Assembly (NCBI GenBank): GCA_963855995.1
Contig: OY979717.1
Span: 4,168,728-4,232,727, forward strand
DNA from: Muricea muricata
Lineage: Eukaryota > Cnidaria > Anthozoa > Malacalcyonacea > Plexauridae
Length of the DNA: 64,000 bases
Reading direction: 5' to 3'
How positions within the stretch are numbered: the first letter of the stretch is position 1; every line of letters starts with the position of its first letter. The translations under genes were made by a program, and so were the position numbers. The notes under the pieces were generated by a model that was not told the DNA's origin, searched no databases, and saw only the letters and a program-made list of their open reading frames with translations. This document shows positions 42,501-54,500 of this stretch, piece by piece.

Positions 42501-45500
42501 GGATTTCCAAAAGCCGTACAGTTAAATGTAGCATTCTTTCGGTATTCTACTTCTTGTTCAAGTTCCGGTGAAATGGTAATAATAGGAGCAACTGAAAAAC
42601 AAAATAGACACATTATGCTAAACTTTATACATGTACAGGATTTTAACAAACGCAGTCCGCCGGTCCTGCTCGCTTGTTTGCGCTTATTACAATTATACTA
42701 GCTATATATTCTTCCTGTGCGTGGGAGAGAAAAATTCTTATTTAGAAAAATATATACACCTATATGCACCCTGTATATTGGTATAATTATGTAGTATTAT
42801 CGTGTTTTAATATCTCATTTTTCTTCGCGTACATTTGCTGACTAAAAAACGATAGATGTACTAGAGGGGGTTAATGGCGTATTGAGATAACAACCTCATA
42901 CCGTAGAGAAGAGAGTCTGGGTACGAGTTGTTAAGATAACTATAAGTTTGCGTAAACTTTACGCATTTCGTACTTTAACAAATATTTTCCAACTGCAAAC
43001 CTTTTTTGATACACATTGTATATCAATGTGGAACTATTGCAGTTTGCAAGGAAAACTATCAGAAAGAAATCGGAAAGAAAGAAATCCGGTTATTTGATTT
43101 CATTTTTGCATAGCAAGAAAGAGAAGTTATCTAGCTTTTTAGAGGGTACTTCGAGTACTATCTTTGTATGTACTTCTTGTATGCCGCGAGGGTAAAAGTA
43201 CCAGGTTGAGATCTGGCGCGGGATAGCCTCTCTCCAGCTATGGGTCAAATAGCATTAGGGGTAGATAGGGCTCCTAATAGCATTAGGGGTAGATAGGGAA
43301 CTATATGCTTACCGCAAGGGTAAAAGTACCGGGTTGAGATCTGGGTATGGCGCGGGGTAGCCTCTCTCCAGCTATGATTGAATGAATGAATTGATTGATT
43401 GAATGCTTTATTTAAGGACGTTAGCCTCGTCAACAGTATGTTGATTTTCACGAGGGACGTCCAGTTTACAAATTACAAAATTCACATAATATACAAGCAG
43501 ACAAACAAACAAAACAAAAAAAAATATTTACAACTATTTACAGGTTTGATCTCTAGCAGTGTGACCCAATATTTTAAAGCTAAATTTCGGCATTATTCTG
43601 ATTACATTCTTTCATGAAGTTTTTGAAAGAATGTAATGATTGCGCTAGTTTAGTATCGGACGGGAGGCTATTCCACAATTTTGCTCCGCTGCACTTAAAA
43701 ACTTTTTTTAAGAACTCTCTTTTTGGCTGAGCCAGGGTGAGATCCGTATAACTATGGGTCAAATAGCAATAGGAGTAGATAGGGCTCCTCAGCCTTGGTC
43801 GGCAACCTATCTCAGGAGTAAACCCTAATAAATCCGGAGTCGGAGTCCCTAAGGCAGCTCGTCGTTGACTTCAACTCCGTTCTGGCAGCTCCTGCGACCT
43901 TGTTGGTGCCAAACTGTAGCAGCCCTGCTGTTCCTTTGGGTCCGTCAGCGAGGTGGAGAGGGGGGACATGCTGCATGGGCAACAGCTTGCCCTCCATATC
44001 ACCATGCCCAGGCTTACATCCGTCCACACCATCATCCACACACTCACACCTACAACCTGGAGAGGACACTCCAGCTTCGCCAACCATTTGGTGTCGACAG
44101 AACACGGGAAGCAACAAATACCCGTTATAAGCCTTTACTCAATTGGCGCAGAGTGCGGCGCCAGGGGTTGCTTCTGACGGTGGGAGAGATCTTCGAGTCT
44201 CATTGGACAGCTACCGCCCGCCTCAAGCTGGGCAGCCCCCAGCCAGTAAGGTGTTGTCCCGCCACGGTTTGCTTTCTGCACTGGGTGCATGGGGATTAGG
44301 AGAACATCCGACAAGCAGATCGTCAACTACCGCACCAGGAAACAAAAAGAGAACTTCAAAAAAGAGACCAGCTCTAAAAATGGGATGTTGGAATGTCCGG
44401 ACTATGATGCCCGGCTTTTCTCAAGACCTCCAGGACATTAGCGACGCCAGGAAAACAGCTGTCATCAACGACGAGCTCGTGAGACTGAATGTCGACATTG
44501 CCACTCTGCAGGAAACACGACTAGCCGACGCACGCACACTGAAGGAGAGGGAGTACACATTTTTCTGGCAAGGGAAGAGCTCTGAAGAGCCCAGAGAGCA
44601 TGGAATAGGATTTGCAGTAAAAAACAGCTTGCTGAGCGTGGTAGAACCAGGCAGCGGCGGCTCCGAGCGACTCCTAACTCTCCGCCTCAACACTGCCGAA
44701 GGCCCCGTCACCCTTGTCAATGTGTATCCTCCGACGCTGTCCGCCACTCCGGATGCCAAGGATGAGTTCTATGAGAACCTCGCATCTACCATCAGGAATA
44801 TCCCCGGCACTGAACAACTTGGTCTCCTGGGTGACTTCAATGCCAGAGTGGGTGCAGACATCGACTCATGGCCTTCTTGCCTTGGTCCGTTTGGAGTTGG
44901 AAAACTGAAAGAGAACGGACAGCGACTGCTTAAGTTTTGTGCCTTTCACAATCTGTGCATCACCAACTCCTTCTTCAAGACAAAGCTTCGTGCCACCATC
45001 GAGAACGCTCTTCACGCCCGCTCTTACCACAGCGCAGACTGCTACACGGACCACTCCCTAGTATGCTGCAAGATCAGGCTGCAACCCAAAAAGTTCCACC
45101 GTGCAAAGAAACAGGGGATCCCACGCATTGACGTCAGCAAGATGACCCAGCCAGATCTTGTAGATCAGTTCGCAGAGGCATTTGAGAAGGGGTACGATGC
45201 ATCACAGTCCGGAGACACTGCCACAGAGAAGTGGGAAACTCTGCGAGACACCATCCGCCCTGGCTAACGTTGGGAAGAAAACTTCTAAGTCATATGACTG
45301 GTTTGAGGCCAAGGCATCAGAGATGACCCCCGTCATCGACGCCAAGCGCGCCGCACTCGCCGAGTATAAGCGGTCATCCACCGAGAGGAACCTGCAGATG
45401 CTCAGGGCTGCCAGGAGCAAGGTCCACATTGCCAGGCGCTGCGTCAACGAGTACTGGACAGAGCTGAGTGAGACGATCCAGACGGCTGCTGCAACGGGCA

Positions 45501-48500
45501 ACATCAGAGGGATGTATGATGGCATCAAGAAGGCACTGGGTCCAACGCAGAGCAAGACGGCCCCCCTCAAATCCGCCACTGGGGAAATCATCACTGACCA
45601 AGGCCAGCAGATGGATAGATGGGTGAAGCATTACTCCGACCTCTACTCCAGAGAGAACACAGTGGCCCCCTCAGCCCTTGACGCCATTGAGTGCATGCCA
45701 GTCTTAGAAGAGCTAGATGCAGGGCCAACCATTGATGAGCTCAGTAAGGCCATTGACAGCTTGGCAGCAGGAAAGGCATCAGGCAGCGACAGTATTCCTC
45801 CAGACCTCATCAAGACTACCCTACTGCAGCCTCTGCACGCAGTCCTCTGCCATTGCTGGAGAGAGGGAGCTGTGCCGCAGGACATGAGAGATGCCAGGAT
45901 TGTTACCTATACAAGAACAAGGGCGAGAGGAGCGACTGCAACAACTACATAGGCATCTCCCTACTCAGCATCGTAAGCAAAGTCTACGCTCGGGTCCTCC
46001 TGATCCGACTGCAGAAGCTGGCTGAGCGTGTCTACCCAGAATCACAGTGTGGCTTCCGAGCTGAAAGGTCCACGGTAGACATGGTCTTCTCCCTTCATCA
46101 ACTCCAGGAGAAGTGTAGAGAGCAACGGATGCCCCTGTATGTCGCGTTCATCGACCTCACCAAGGCCTTTGAGCTTTTCAAGGCTCTCAGAAAAATCGGT
46201 TGTCCCCCAAGACTGAACAGCTTAATCGAGTCCTTCCACTCTAACATGAAGAGGACTGTGCAACAGCAACCTTTCCGAGCCCTTCAACATACGCAGCGGG
46301 GTCAAACAAGGCTGCGTGCTCGCCCCAACTCTCTTTGGGATCTTCTTCGCTCTCCTCCTGAGGCACGCATTTGGCACAGCACAAGAGGCAATCTACCTGC
46401 GGACCAGATCAGATGGCAGGCTCTTCAATCTTGCCCGCCTAAAAGCGAGGACAAAGGTCCGCGAAGCCCTCATCAGAGACATGCTGTTCGCTGATGACGC
46501 CGCAGTGGCGACACACACCCAACGGGAACTGCAGCTGCTGATGGACCGCTTCTCCCAGGCCTGCAAAGACTTCGCACTGACCATCAGTCTGAAGAAGACC
46601 AACGTCCTGGGCCAAGACACACCTGCACCACTAGTCATCGTCATCGACGACTACCAGCTAGATGCTGTTCACCAGTTCACATACCTTGGATCCACCATAA
46701 CCGATAACTTCTCCCTTGATGCTGAGATTGACAAGAGGATCGGGAAGGCGGCCACAACACTCGCTCGCCTCACATCAAGAGTGTGGACCAACCCCAAGTT
46801 GACTGTGAAGACAAAGATGGCTGTGTACAACGCCTGTGTCCTCAGCACCTTGCTATATGGCAGCGAGACATGGACCACGTATGCCCGCCAGGAGAAAAGG
46901 CTCAACTCCTTCCACTTCAAAAGCCTCCGACGCATACTCGGCATCTCCAGGCAAGACAAGGTGACCGACACTGACGTCTTATCTCGTGCCGGCCTTCCCA
47001 CCATGTACACCCTCCTGAGACAACGTCGGCTGCGATGGCTAGGGTGACGTTCGCTGCATGGAGGATGGACGAATCCCAAAAGACATCCTCTACGGAGAGC
47101 TCGCCACAGGACAGAGAAGCGTTAGCCGCCCGCAGCTGAGGCACAAGGATGTATGCAAGAGAGACATGAAGGCGCTTGACATCAACACCAATTCTTGGGA
47201 GGATCTCGCAGTAGACCGCACCAGCTGGAGGAGCACGCTTCACAAGCAGTTACAGGCTGGTGAAGAGAAGTTGTCTGCTGAGGCAGCAGAGAAGCGAGCT
47301 CGTAGAAAGGAAACGACAGCCAACAGACTAGAAGCAACACACAAATGCGACCTATGCGACCATGACTGCCACTCTCGCATCGGTCTATACAGTCACAAGA
47401 GGCGCTGCTCAAGCCGAGCAGACAGTCAGAAAAACTAATGGACAGATATAAATAGCAATGGTCAGTCATGACCGATGGAGGCCGATGATGCAATGAAATG
47501 AACAAATAGACCTCAGCTGAAAATTGCCGGTCAAAATTACATTCTCGCACGGTTGGGAATTGTCAAATGAATTTTTTTTGTTCAAAAAATTATAAATATA
47601 TGTAAATATACGTCCGATAAAACATTCTAAAAAATTGCACATTCAATTCTCCATGGTGCAAGAATGTGATTTAGAGCGGCAATTTTTGTATGAAGTGTAT
47701 TTGGTCATTTCATGCCATTAGTACACCAGAAAAGTATCCTTGGGAAGCTAAGTGACAGAGTAATTTGCAAGATAACCCCCCCCCCCCCCACCCCCCAATT
47801 AACGCTCTAGCTTAGTCCATGCCAAGCCCTAGCTAATGTCCTATGTAATTGTTATCTTTTAGGGGGTATATTCATATATTAAGGTTTTGCCAGATTAAAT
47901 TGCAAGACAATCCCTCCCCCTCCGCAATTAACGCTTTAACATACGCCATGCCACGCCCTAGCTAATGTCCTGTGTATTTGCTATCTTTTATAAAAAATTT
48001 TCCTTAAGATACTCCAAAATAGAATTTAGAGCAATTCTGCACTTACATTGCACATCCAGATAAGCAGACGCAGATACAGAGGCGATGTTGTTAGTAGCAT
48101 TGCACACGTACTTCCCAGCGCTTTGTATTGTACCTAATTCAGATCTAATAAGTGTATTTTTATGTTGGCAGTGTTCAAATTACTGGTGGGGAGCTGACTT
48201 GATTTGACTTTCGCAAAGCCTTCTCCTTGGATCATCATAAGAAATTGTTAGACAATATAAAGGAAATCGGTGCACGATCTGCCCTAATTAGGTGGTTTGC
48301 GTCGTAATTGAAGGAACGATCTCCTTTTACCCAGTTTAGTAAAGAAGCATCTGATTTTAAAAATGTTATCGGAGGTGTCTCGCAGGGTAGTATATTGGGA
48401 CCAATCGCCTTTGTGGTCAAAATTAATACGCTTGCTAGTGATGTAAAACATGTTCTGACACAAGAAGTGTACGATGACGTTGTCGTTGACAACCAGACGA

Positions 48501-51500
48501 TTATCTTCAAAGACGATACGACGAGTTGGGAGGCGTTAGATATCCATGATCATATTTCTGGTACCGAAATTGGGAATATAACTAAGAAAATTGATGTAGT
48601 TTAAGACTTTGCTGAAAACGAGAAAATTGACTTAAATCCCAAAAAGTGTAAAAAGATGTTGAAAGATTTTTGAAAAGATAGAACAGTTATTCCTGGAATC
48701 AAAATAAATGACTGTGTTCTTGAAAGAGTAATCTCCAGAAAATACTCGGATTATAGACAGCTGATTCCCTTAAGTAGAAAACAAACACTGAATACATTGT
48801 AAAAAAGGCAGCTAAGCGGCTGCATTTTTTAAAAATTCGTAAAGTGTACAATACTCCACGTGAGGTATTGAAGACGTTTTACATGTCGGCAATGAGATCA
48901 ATCTTTCAATTCAGCACAGGTTGTACAATCTCTGCTTCGTTTTTGAAGACACCGTATATATAGAATTATATACAATCTTGTACCCAGGGTCTTTTTTTCT
49001 TAAAGAAAGACCCTGGGTACGAGGTTGAATCATATATCATATATAACTATTAATAGTTTTTAACGAATTAGTACGTGTGATCTCCAAGGACGCCGCTAGA
49101 GCGTGGATAGAGGGGGGGGGGGGGGGGGGATATTCATATATTAACGTTTTGCAAGATTAAATTGCCAGTGCTATAGAACAAGTTTTGGCACAAAACGTCA
49201 ACGATGACTTTTTGTTGACTTCCTAGTGTCATACCAAAGAAATTAAGATCTGGAGTTCTGAGTTTGGCACACGAGGTCATCTTGCTATCGCTGGAACAAA
49301 ACAAAAGCTTCGCAGTTTAGTCTGGTGGCCTGGGATGGAAAAAGACGCAGAGAAATATTGCAAAGCTTGTTTTGGAGGTCAATTAGTTAGTCGTCCTGAT
49401 CATGTGGAACCTGTAAGAACAACCGTCTTACGCACTAGTCCATGGAGAGATTTAACTGTAGACTTGTTAGGACCACTAGCAACGGGTAAGTCAGCTCTGG
49501 TGGAAGAGCAGTAGATCGTCCAAATAAATCACCACTCATTTGCCAAATATTCTCAGGATGGCAATCACTGGCTTGATTATGACTAGTTTCGTGAAGGTTC
49601 GTACGGTTGACGATAACCCGAAGAGTAAACATTGGTATTCGTAGGCCTCACCGCGAAATTGATATGGAAGGAACGCGAGTCCCGGAGAAGACACGAAAGG
49701 GCTGCCTTAGGGCCGCTTTAGGAAATTGTGCCTTGGAAGGATCTGCAATAACTTTGGAATTTGTCTTCGAGTGATCATGTTCACTTTGGACCTCTTGGTT
49801 AAATTTGTCAGGAAAGAGATATTTATCTGTTGTGATATTTTGTTTTAAAATTCTCCTGCCAACATCAGTAAGGAATTCCCCCAAATGCTTTCGGCGCCAT
49901 GCATTTAATCGGAAATTGGCATTACCAATTGGCATTACCAGTAGGACAAGGGCATCTTCTAGGTATGTCCTTATTTCATTTGGATCAGGACCATTGCCTT
50001 CGTCACTCTTATCGGGATTTGGGAGCTCTTCGAGGAGATCCAATGCTGCGGCAATAGGTTGCGCAACGGCCAAGAGAGGGGCTTTCTTCTCAACAAGGCC
50101 ATCATCTGATGTGAAAACCTCTTTGGTCTTGTGATAACTAAACTTTGTTTTATGTACTCTCTTGTACCTGTGTCCATGGTCGGAGCAATAAGTACCTCCT
50201 CCATCCCTTTTATTAGAGGATATTTTTGCATAAGATCCGACCAAACTTCTTTAGATAGACTCGTGGTGAAAGCTGTAGTCACAAAGGCTGTAATTTCTTC
50301 GGATAATACAGCTTCCTCAGCTTCAGCGTAGTATCTGGCAAAACGAGTGTTTATCAGTGGTTTTTTCTTTAAGAAGCTTAAGCAAGTCAATCTGGATTGA
50401 AGTAGTGACTCGAATTTCATCGGGAAGTGATGTTCTGTCCGAGCTGGCACCCTGGACACTATTCTCCATGTCCTGCGATGCTTGTACCTGCAGGGTGGAA
50501 CAGTCTATTTGACTGAATTTTAATTATGAACCGTATTTTATGTACAATTCATTATACTGAGGTATTTGCACAGTTGGAGCCACTGGTTTGTGCGAGCTGG
50601 TACTCTGCACATAGACCTCAAAATTTAAACTCCTCTGAGGTTTATATAAGACTATTAAATAGGTTCGCTACCGTGATTGTATTTACGCGCCAAAATGTCA
50701 ATATATTTTATCGCCAAAAAATTTGAACGTCTAAGTACGGTTGTCCATACAGATAATTCGACGACCGAGATACGATTATCCTACACTTTATACTATTGGC
50801 AATTAGCAATATTTGTTTAAATCGGCTGAATTATGTGATTCTTTTCGCTTACATTTTCTTTGAGCCCAAACCGAAGCTTGCCCACGAAATAAGAGGATGG
50901 TTATTACGCATGGTACGAAGGAGATTTAGATTAGAAAGATACATTATAGATACAGTTAGATTACATAACAAAGTTTAGGATTGCTGGTCGACTGTTCCTT
51001 GAATTTTTGACGTGTTGCCGGGTCATTTTCCGATCTATTCACATGCCTCTCTTACTTGGGCTTGTACCAGTGTAATGCGCAAGCAGGTCGTATCTAGGTG
51101 CTATTTAGTTCAAATATATTACCTGTTACTCTAGTGTCATATATACAGGTCACCCCTGCGCGCTCGCTCAATCTGCAACTCATATGCGGCATGGTTACGT
51201 GGCGGCAGAGAGACGCGCTAATATCACCCCTATCTTTAAAAGGATGACTCAACACTGTGTCCTAACTACGTTTTGTTTACACCCATTCCTGTCAACTGGA
51301 GCCATTCATCTATGACTTACAACACCGTTTTGTCAACCACAACACAACTGTTGAAGATATACCACAACATCCTGGAAAAAAACTCCGGAGTTCTGGCTAT
51401 CGTTGTTTCGAACATACCTTTCTGACTGGCAAAAATGAGTCGGTCGTCATGGCGTTTGTTAATTTCGATTGGATTTCGCCTACCTGCTACCTTTGGTGTG

Positions 51501-54500
51501 TCGCACTGTTCTATACTGGGCGTATCATCGCCTAAGCACATCCAGGTCACTCCCACGAAAGCCAACAAAACTTTGGCCTGGATAAGAGAATATATAGGAA
51601 CATAACACTACCCCAGTACCAGATTCTTATACTGTACTCCATTTAAGCTTAAGTTAAGGTGACAATATTTTGGACAAAATTTTTACTAACATTTCAAAAT
51701 ATTACGACATCCCCAACGTAGTTGCTCCCCTCAGTTCCTCCGATCATAATTCAATAGTTTTGACCCCATCCGCGTCGTACGCAAATTCCAACCTGAGATC
51801 TTCCCGCTTCGTGAGGGATGCGCGACCTTCCAATCGGAGAGTAGTGAGGGAAAAGTTGTGCCAGATTAATTGGTCTCCTTTGTTTCACTCGCAATCCTGC
51901 GATGATCAGTTTATTTTTTACGGACATCATCAACGAAATTATTGAGACGTCCCTCCCACTTAGGCCCGTTAAAACCGACACCAGTGATAAGCCGTGGATT
52001 ACACCAGAAATAAAAACTTTGATTGCAAAGAGACGACGTGTTTGGTCCAGAGGTAATGTTTCCACATTTAAACGCTATAGGAACATGGTGAATGCTCAAT
52101 GTAAAAAGGCTCGTAATTCCTATTATAATAAAAACATAGCCGACGTCCAACAATCCAATCCAAAACAGTGGTGGTCAGCGGTAAAAAAGATCGCTGGCCT
52201 CTCTACTCCTAAAATGCCCAAGATGTTGATATATAATGATTGCACTTACCAAGGTGAAGTTTTAGCCAACTTGTTTAACGACAAATTCGTCGCAGTTGGG
52301 TCGTCCCTTCCGCCACTTAATTGGTGTCCTCTCCCTGTCGACGTCTATCCGCCCAAATTCATCGTATCCGTCGAGGAAACAGAAACAGCATTACTTTCAT
52401 CCAAACTCCATTCTGCCGTTGGTCCCGACGAAATATCAGCTTGGTTTCTTCGCGAGAACGCATCTGTTTTGTGTCGTTCATTATGCTCCATTTTCAATTC
52501 GTCTCTTCGTCTAGACTTCATTCCTTCCTTGTGGAAATCAGCCAACGTTTTACCAATTCCAAAATCTTCTCCCGCCCCCAACATCGATTCAGACTTTCGT
52601 CCTATTTCACTTACCCCTATTCTCAGTAAAATCCTGGAATCCTTTCCTTACCGCTGGCTTCTTCAGTCAGTTTCAAACCAAATCGATCCCCTCCAGTTCG
52701 GTTCTCAACGGGGATCAAGCGCAAGCATGGCTCTCGTCCACCTCCTGCATAAATGGTACGAAGCATGTGATGATCTTGGATCATCATTACGGATCTGCCT
52801 ATTAGATTTTTCAAAAGCCTTCGACCGGGTCGACCACAATGTATTACTGAAAAAGCTTGTGCAAATGGCTGCTCACCCAGTCCTCATTAATTGGATCGCC
52901 GACTTCTTGTCCAACAGACTCCACAGGACAAAGATCGATCAGGACTACTCCGACTGGAAGCACATTCAAGCTGGTGTTCCGCAGGGAGCAAAACTAGGGC
53001 CATTGCTTTTTTAATTATGGTCAACGATCTCAGTTCAAGCAATGACCTTGTCAAATTTGTCGACGACTCTACAATTTGGGAAGTTCTGCATAGTGATTCT
53101 CAATCTATGCTCCCCTCATCCGTGAAGGCGTGCGAAGAATGGTCACGTGATAATAACATGAAACTGAATGCCTCAAAGACGAAAGAGATGCGTGTCAACT
53201 TCTCTTTTAGTTCACCCTCCTATCCGCCAATTGTGATTAACAATCAAACTGTCAACATTGTCCAGCATGCCAAAATACTAGGCGTTATTGTCTCGAACGA
53301 CTTGAAATGGATCTTGCACGTAAATGCCATCTGTAAGAAGGCTTCCAAGCGTTTATACGCTTTGCGGCTGCTAAGAAGAAACGCTCTCCCGGACACTGTC
53401 TTAGTCAAGGTTTATTGCACATGACCTATTCTTGAGTACGCATGTGAAGTGTGGCACAACCTCCCAGTGTACCTTAGCAGTTAGCAACCAAGTTGAACAA
53501 ATACAGAAAAGAACCCTTTGAATTATTTTTCCTTCTCTCATCTACGACCAAGCGAGGCTTACAGCTAATCTTCCTTCATTGCATGATCGCCGAAGTACCC
53601 TTTGCAATCGTCTTTTCCACCACATGCTTGATCCAAGTCACAAATTAAACTCCCTTGTTCCAGCCCATAGAGTTAATGTATGTAACTTACGCCGGAATAG
53701 ACCCCTCAATGTTCCAGTGTGCAGAACTGACCGCTTTCACAAGAGTTTAGTTCCCTCTGCAGCAACGATATTCGACCAAAAACAACTATGATTTTTGATA
53801 CTCATAGTACTTTATTTTATTAAAGCTGTATATTTTTCATGTCTTAGATTTATATAATCATAATTTTACTAATTTTATCTTAATATTGTAAAACCATTGT
53901 AATTCAGGTTTCAGCTGCAAAATTGGTTATTCTAATAAATTCAAATTCAAATTCAAGTTGGAAAATACAAGTAATGTCAGATCTCCCAACACCATAAGTC
54001 TCGCTAAATAATTGAAAATATTCAGGGGCGAGCGACAAAGTTTATACTAATTCACCGATGGAGATCTTTTATCAAGGAAGGCTGGTTGAAATAGATCTAC
54101 TCCCACTGCTGAAGTTCCACTAACACTAAGAGATGTCAAACACTTAGACTTGCAACTACCAGACTAGTCCTGCAAAATGGGACTTATATCTACAGACATC
54201 CATAAATACTTATGTACATACAGTATAAACCAGGCTATAAATCACAACATAATTGCGACGTAAATAACTTCAATTTTCTGAAACATAAGCATAATTACTT
54301 TCTTGTAAGGTAAGGAGAGGTAAGGTTTTGTAAGGCCTGGAGAGTAAAAAAAGAAGATTTATGAACGGGGGGGGGGGGGGGGGGGCTCAACAGGCTGCCG
54401 CGCATGACATGTTGAAATTAACATGCTGAAAGAAGTTGTTGCTGTTAGGATATTCGACATTACGACGTAATTTGTTTGGATATTCAACACACATATTCGA

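Larger units (their letters stand above)
34100..43058. repeat. Copy 2 of the roughly 9-kb intragenic tandem duplication
   Basis: Collinear with 22.13-30.97 kb. Private insertions are a TTAA hairpin element (36.24-36.65 kb), a minus-strand LINE fragment (36.84-37.97 kb) and a palindrome-bearing insert (about 39.09-39.70 kb). The right boundary is where 43058 onward stops matching 30970 onward. Confidence 0.92.
43860..47520 (+). mobile_element. APE-type LINE with C-terminal zinc finger, frameshifted
   Basis: An autonomous-type non-LTR retrotransposon, now broken. In order: an apurinic-like endonuclease, a linker, a reverse transcriptase with an FADD core, and a C2HC zinc finger near the end. 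The 3' end is close to 47510, with short gcaatgaaatgaa tail repeats. It is clearly more GC-rich than the host introns, which suggests a distinct base-composition history. Clade not assigned. It lies in the intron between Ig3 and Ig4. Confidence 0.9.
47776..49129. repeat. Homopolymer C/G runs and matching flanks
   Basis: A C run begins at 47776 and a G18 run is at 49112-49129. The sequence tatattcatatattaa.gttttgc.agattaaattgc occurs at about 47868 and again at about 49131, so these bound a locally duplicated piece. Confidence 0.6.

Noticed and set aside
43192..43380. CRISPR-like or satellite array
   Set aside because: Only two units, no regular spacer pattern, eukaryotic context.
43865..44380. 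Overlapping ORFs on both strands upstream of the LINE endonuclease
   Set aside because: GC-rich LINE leader gives long chance frames on both strands; no conserved motif.
50478..50978. Short plus-strand ORFs
   Set aside because: AT-rich, no motif, no splice context.
51317..51568. 83-codon minus-strand ORF
   Set aside because: No recognisable family; may be the antisense of decayed LINE sequence.
53000..53015. Programmed -1/+1 frameshift in the 51.7-kb LINE
   Set aside because: One missing T in a homopolymer inside the RT core would inactivate the enzyme; mutation or sequencing error is simpler.
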